NCBI RefSeq assembly: GCF_029892785.1
Contig: NZ_JARXXA010000005.1
Coordinates: 244,305-308,304, forward strand
From: Parabacteroides sp. PH5-46
GTDB lineage: Bacteria; Bacteroidota; Bacteroidia; Bacteroidales; Tannerellaceae
Reading direction: 5' to 3'
DNA length: 64,000 bases
In this document: in pieces, positions 59,895 through 64,000 of the stretch
How positions within the stretch are numbered: the first letter of the stretch is position 1
Layout: the number at the start of each line of letters is the position of its first letter
The notes under the pieces: model-generated
Database searches by the model: none
What the model was told of the DNA's origin: nothing
The model's input: the letters and a program-made list of their open reading frames with translations, nothing else
Position numbers and translations under genes: made by a program

Positions 59895-61919
59895 TTATTT
59901 TACATATAGTTTTACTGACTTGTTCTCTGTGCGGATAAAGTATACCCCGGTATCCAGCCTTCTCTTGATCTGCATAGTAGGGGCTGTTACCTTTTCTTTT
60001 GTTATCAGTAAGCCCTGGGCATTGTAAATCCAGAGGTTTTCTCCCTCAAGGCCTTTGATATTTGTAATACCGTTTTCATACCAGGCCGACAGTTCACTGT
60101 TTGTTAGTTCTTCCGTTCCCGTAGGATTGCTGGTAAAGTGAAGGACGAAGCGCGTAGGGCTGTCTCCGGGAGCAGAGGTGAATCGGTATACCGGATTTCG
60201 GAAGAAGCTGCTTTTCTTGCCTGTTTTGCTGTCTTCTATCGTAACATCATACACCGAACGCAGCGATTCCAGGCGGCTGGCTTCGAGCTCTACTTCCTGT
60301 GTCTTGAGCGAAGGCTCAAAATACATTTGCAACTTCGTAGTAGTAGCCGGAAGCACATTTGTTGTCAGTTCCTTTCCGTCTGTAGAACGGGTGTATAGCT
60401 GGTTTACACCTCCGGTGCGATTGAATAGCTTCTCTGCATCGTAGATGTCTGTTGCTTTGAGGGTAGCTCCATTACGGAAGACTACACACATGCGGTCGAA
60501 ACCGCCTGTTGTCATATCGCGTGCTTCCAGCAGCAATTCGTCTATGGGCTCGTATGCCGTATTGCTGCTTCTGAGGAACTGTGTGGTACCGTGGGTACGT
60601 TTGCTCTTGGGTATCTTAAAGGTGCTTATCGCCGCCCCATTGTTCTTTAGTACGAACATCTGCATGGGAGCAATAAGGTTATTCCTTCCGTGCAGGGTGG
60701 TTGATCCTTCGGTCTGCCCTACCAAGTAGGTGGCGTTGAAGGTGAAGGTAACTCCGCTGTTGGTACTGTTTCCTGTAGCTCCGGGTGACAGTACATAGTA
60801 TTGCTGTGCCACATCCGTGCCGGTAATACCCCATGCCGAACGATCGGTTGTGAGGAGATCCGCCAGGTTAAGGGGTACCATAAAGGGATTGCCCAGGTAA
60901 TTGTAGCCGTAGGCCAGTTCAATGTCTTCTACATCGCTATTCAGTAGTTCCTCGCCTGTGTAGCGGGCAGTCAGTGATTCATCATCACTTATAAAGCCTC
61001 CGAAGGATGTCTTCTCTGCCTTGAACAAATGCCGGTTAAAGGCAAACTTGTCTGTCGTAGCCTCACTAAGCAGAGCCCCGTTCCACTGTGTTTTGTTGAG
61101 GGTATTGGTATAGTACGTGGTATTGGTATATGGAACAAGTCCTTGGCCAATAATAAATCCTTCTCCGGCCGAAAGCGCACGCTTGGGATTCGTCTCCCAT
61201 AACTCATTGCTGTTTCCCGTGGTGAAAAGCTCCGTTTCCGATAGGTCGGACAAGAAGTTGAAAAAGAAGTAATCGGCATACATCGTCTTAAAGGGTGATG
61301 TGAAACCGGCCATGTGTCCTTGCCCGCCCAAGGCGAGGTTTACCTGTATGTTGGCTTTGTTGTCGGTATTGGCAATAGCCGTTGTAGCATCGTCTTCGAT
61401 CCACAGATGTGCCACTTTGCTTTCATTCGCTTGGGTGGCAGCTTCGGAATCGAGCACCAGCCGTCCGCTTGGGAAGGTCACATTCTTCACCTGTGCAGCC
61501 GCCGAGGGGGTAATCGTTACTGTTCCCGCTGAACTAGTGTTCTTTATAACAACGTTGTTTGGGAAGAGGATATAATTGTTCTGTTTGCTGGCATTGCTCC
61601 CAAAGGATACGGTTTGTGCCGCTGTCCCTCTAAACTCAAAGGTGCCAGCGCGAGTGCCGGAATTAAAGACCTTGGAAGTACCTGTCACATCGTTTATAAA
61701 ATCACCTGTCAGGATGGTCTTTCCCGGATGGGCAATATCCGATACGTCGTATGCCTTGAAGTTTCCCACTATATAGAGAGCCGTATCAGAAGCAACTCTT
61801 CCCACGTACATCTCCCCACTGTTCCGGAGCACCACCTGTGCCTGTCCCGCCAGGGGCAGAGCCGAGAAGAGGAAGAGGGAAGCAAGGGAATATATTATTT
61901 TAGTTTTATTCATGATCAT
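59895..61919 (-). CDS. Exported surface protein with type IX-like C-terminal sorting domain
   Basis: Protein of 674 residues with signal (MIMNKTKIIYSLASLFLFSALPLAGQAQ). The body is Thr/Ser/Gly-rich beta structure with no catalytic motif. The last 75 or so residues (ENLWIYNAQGLLITKEKV, DTGVYFIRTENKSVKLYVK) have the pattern of the type IX secretion C-terminal domain, which directs passage through the outer membrane and anchoring. No secretion components are in the window. It lies between the fimbrillin-like gene and the first duplicated pair. Assignment is moderate, as the tail is short and degenerate families are common. Confidence 0.72.
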   Translation of the reverse strand: MIMNKTKIIYSLASLFLFSALPLAGQAQVVLRNSGEMYVGRVASDTALYIVGNFKAYDVSDIAHPGKTILTGDFINDVTGTSKVFNSGTRAGTFEFRGTAAQTVSFGSNASKQNNYILFPNNVVIKNTSSAGTVTITPSAAAQVKNVTFPSGRLVLDSEAATQANESKVAHLWIEDDATTAIANTDNKANIQVNLALGGQGHMAGFTSPFKTMYADYFFFNFLSDLSETELFTTGNSNELWETNPKRALSAGEGFIIGQGLVPYTNTTYYTNTLNKTQWNGALLSEATTDKFAFNRHLFKAEKTSFGGFISDDESLTARYTGEELLNSDVEDIELAYGYNYLGNPFMVPLNLADLLTTDRSAWGITGTDVAQQYYVLSPGATGNSTNSGVTFTFNATYLVGQTEGSTTLHGRNNLIAPMQMFVLKNNGAAISTFKIPKSKRTHGTTQFLRSSNTAYEPIDELLLEARDMTTGGFDRMCVVFRNGATLKATDIYDAEKLFNRTGGVNQLYTRSTDGKELTTNVLPATTTKLQMYFEPSLKTQEVELEASRLESLRSVYDVTIEDSKTGKKSSFFRNPVYRFTSAPGDSPTRFVLHFTSNPTGTEELTNSELSAWYENGITNIKGLEGENLWIYNAQGLLITKEKVTAPTMQIKRRLDTGVYFIRTENKSVKLYVK

Positions 61920-61950
61920 TAATCGTTAATCGTTAATCACTAATCGTTCA
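61919..61950. repeat. TTAATCG repeat tract between two surface genes
   Basis: Three near copies of ATTAATCGTTAATCG in a row, then CACTAATCGTTCACCTG. Same motif family as at 57698-57757 and 6937-7010, again between genes on the same strand. Confidence 0.6.
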
Positions 61951-61954
61951 CCTG

Positions 61955-64000
61955 TTATTTCACCAGTTTGATATCCTTCACACAGCGTATGTTGGCACCG
62001 GTGGTTGTATTTGTCGACATAGCGGCAGTAACCGTATTACCTGTGGCCGTCCAGTACGGATAGTTTGTTCCTGAGGTGATCCACAGGTAATGGCCTGAAG
62101 ATGCCCAAGCGCCGTCTGTTGAGCCATCGAGAATACCGTTCTGGAAATGACTGATTGCTACAGGCAGTGTCCATTCGTAGTTGTCGGTACCGGCAGGCAC
62201 GCGCCATCCCGTAGGGCATGGATCGTTATACTCGGCCTTGCTTCCTGCTGTCCAGCGAGCAGGTACAGCACTTGTCAACCAATGTGAACCGGTGTAGAAT
62301 ACCGTCGGGTTTTGTCTAACATAAGTTTCCGTATTATTGCTTCCGGCAGCATCTATAACAATGCTCCGGGGAGCAACACCCGTAGTGTATTGCGGGAAGG
62401 GGTCTTTGCGCCCCCACTGGTAAAACATACCTTTTTGAGCTGTACCGTATTTTCCCAGTACCGTGCGCATCAGCCTGTCTTTGTTGGGGTTGTGGAAGTT
62501 GATATCTACATCCGGGTCAGTAGTGCCCGAACCTTTCATAGACCACACATGCCAGCTCCATAATACATTGGCAGGATTATCGCTACCTACCCATCCGATG
62601 CCGCTTCCATCCATAAGGGCAATTACGGCATTGCCGTTAAATTGTGTGCCATTGGAAGCAGCCGTCACAGTTATATATTTCTTGTCCAAGCTTAGTTCTG
62701 CTGTAAAAGTAACAGGAGTAGATTCTTTTGTTTCATACCAAAGAACACGTGCCGTTGCTTTCGACAGGTCTGTTGTTGGGCTGGCCGGGTTATCGCCAAG
62801 TGCTTTCAGGGCAAAAGATACAGGAATCCTGATCTCTGCCGAGGCTCCCGTGGCAAAACGTATCAGGTGGCTGTTGGCACCTCCACTCTGGCGTACGGTA
62901 ATCGGCATACTGAGCATACCGGACCGCAGAGTGATAGTGGCCTGGCGCTCCGTCCCTGTGAGGTTTTCGCTGAGCACCTCTATCTCAAAACCGGAGAGAA
63001 CATCCGGGGTTTGTGTTCCTGATGCAGGTGTGATTTTCAGCCAGCTTGGTGAGCCTTCGAGCGTAGCCGTCCATGAGCCGTAAGTGGTGTATAGCTGCAG
63101 GGCAAATTTATTCTTATCTGCCGTTGATGCCATAGCATTTCCTACCAGCATTTTGTCCCAGTCGAAGAGGACGCTGCTGACGTTTACTCCCAGCCAGTCT
63201 GTTTCGTTGTACACGATATCGTTTATGTTGTCATTCATACCTTCTACCACCAGGTCTTTGCCTGTTATATCGGGTGCTGCACTTTCGGCTTCTGTTTCAG
63301 AGGCGTAGCCTGCCGTGTTTACTTTCGTAATGTTGATCCTGTAGGCATGGTTACGCACAATGGGTATAAAGCTGCTACCATCAGCAAAGTCCACACGGTA
63401 ATAACCTGTTTTCCCGTTCCACTCTCCGCTTGTCCATTCACCCTTGATGATAAGGTATGTTTGTGGTACACTGCTTGTGGAAGCTTCTGATTCGGGGATA
63501 TAGATGGTGCGTAGGATTTCCTTATAGGGTGATGCCACCGCATAAGTATGGGAAGCGATTGCCCCGCTTACCGGACGGGGTTCGGTAAAGACATCCTGGT
63601 CTATGCCTGTCCCCGTCATATAGTTTCCGTGGGGTGTGAGGTAGGATGCCGGTTTGGCATATACGCTCACCTCCTTGATCTTGAAAGCAGCAGCCAGTGT
63701 AGATGATGCATCCCCCATATCTACCCCCACATCTACCTTGGCCATCGTACGGAACATATTAACGTTTATTTCCGTCGGCGCAGAGGTAGCACTAAAGTCG
63801 TACCCCTGTTTCATTTGTCCCCACATGGGAAAACGGGGATAGCTACCCGTGGATGCAGTCTGCCAAAGCGAAGCGTCGAAGCTTATGTCGTTAAACAAAT
63901 CGGCCACAGTAGTGGTAGCTGTAGGAGAAAGCGTAACACTTTCCGGCAGGTTAGCCACCAGTACAAGGCGTTGTTTATCGGCTGTTTTTTGTATCGACAG
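61955..64000 (-). CDS. Fimbrillin-like protein with BACON and FISUMP-like domains, 5' end outside window
   Basis: The frame is open through the right edge of the window (14 further codons beyond the GTG at 63958), so the N-terminus is missing. The visible part (681 residues) starts with LVLVANLPESVTLSPTAT, as in fimbrillin/Mfa-like proteins. A BACON-like domain (about 290-380; SWTATLEGSPSWLKITPASG, RQATITLRSGMLSMPITVRQSG) follows, then a C-terminal domain with DPCPTGWRVPAGTDNYEW and YWTATGN typical of FISUMP-like proteins. Such proteins are surface pilin or adhesin components. It is the first visible gene of the surface operon. Confidence 0.78.
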   Translation of the reverse strand: MSIQKTADKQRLVLVANLPESVTLSPTATTTVADLFNDISFDASLWQTASTGSYPRFPMWGQMKQGYDFSATSAPTEINVNMFRTMAKVDVGVDMGDASSTLAAAFKIKEVSVYAKPASYLTPHGNYMTGTGIDQDVFTEPRPVSGAIASHTYAVASPYKEILRTIYIPESEASTSSVPQTYLIIKGEWTSGEWNGKTGYYRVDFADGSSFIPIVRNHAYRINITKVNTAGYASETEAESAAPDITGKDLVVEGMNDNINDIVYNETDWLGVNVSSVLFDWDKMLVGNAMASTADKNKFALQLYTTYGSWTATLEGSPSWLKITPASGTQTPDVLSGFEIEVLSENLTGTERQATITLRSGMLSMPITVRQSGGANSHLIRFATGASAEIRIPVSFALKALGDNPASPTTDLSKATARVLWYETKESTPVTFTAELSLDKKYITVTAASNGTQFNGNAVIALMDGSGIGWVGSDNPANVLWSWHVWSMKGSGTTDPDVDINFHNPNKDRLMRTVLGKYGTAQKGMFYQWGRKDPFPQYTTGVAPRSIVIDAAGSNNTETYVRQNPTVFYTGSHWLTSAVPARWTAGSKAEYNDPCPTGWRVPAGTDNYEWTLPVAISHFQNGILDGSTDGAWASSGHYLWITSGTNYPYWTATGNTVTAAMSTNTTTGANIRCVKDIKLVK

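Overview
The window looks like a chromosomal segment of a gut Bacteroidales, probably Parabacteroides or a close relative. The evidence is four kinds of marker: three SusC/SusD pairs, ECF sigma/FecR regulators, Bacteroidetes-type promoters (TAnnTTTG at -7), and families found almost only in this order (DUF6261, PG0541, fimbrillin-like and type IX sorting-tail proteins). The genus is inferred from gene content; no rRNA or phylogenetic marker is present. By eye, the + strand genes from about 36.7 to 50.6 kb are richer in G+C than the rest. No tRNA, rRNA, CRISPR array, integrase or transposase was found.

Left part (1-14.7 kb): the 3' end of topB and an unknown gene are followed by a long minus-strand run. 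In transcription order this is a TetR regulator, a TolC/MFP/RND efflux pump, a PG0541-type small protein, a small membrane protein, an OmpR-type regulator lacking the usual phospho-acceptor Asp, a steroid 5-alpha-reductase-like membrane protein, an old-yellow-enzyme reductase and a short-chain dehydrogenase. The last three match the steroid/bile-acid reductase set known from gut Bacteroidales, and the regulator overlaps the first of them by 4 bp.

Middle part (13.8-31 kb): an AraC regulator, two tandem SusC/SusD pairs, a FecR anti-sigma factor, a GH29 alpha-L-fucosidase, a divergent ECF sigma factor, an exported TIM-barrel isomerase and a threonine aldolase. A canonical sigma-FecR-SusC-SusD locus on the + strand (31.4-42.7 kb) continues into an RraA-like protein, an enolase-superfamily dehydratase, a BASS transporter and an NTF2-like lipoprotein. 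Both enzymes carry export signals, which suggests uptake of a small acidic compound with periplasmic processing.

Two DUF6261 genes of identical length (254 codons; 30.1 and 43.3 kb) each have an array of 41-42 bp units on their 5' side. The units share a dyad-like core around AGGCCTACG and a constant 24 nt gap. This array-plus-gene pair is the best candidate for an undescribed system. Further right are an exported two-phosphoesterase fusion, a DUF3791/DUF3990 cassette between inverted C/G-rich repeats, two beta-lactamase-fold hydrolases (one fused to a YdjC-type deacetylase) and an M16 peptidase.

The right end (53.7-64 kb) is a minus-strand surface-protein operon: a fimbrillin-like/BACON/FISUMP-like protein cut by the window edge, a protein with a type IX-like C-terminal domain, two copies of a small-protein/PKD-protein pair, and an AraC regulator. 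A nested palindromic element separates the two duplicated pairs.
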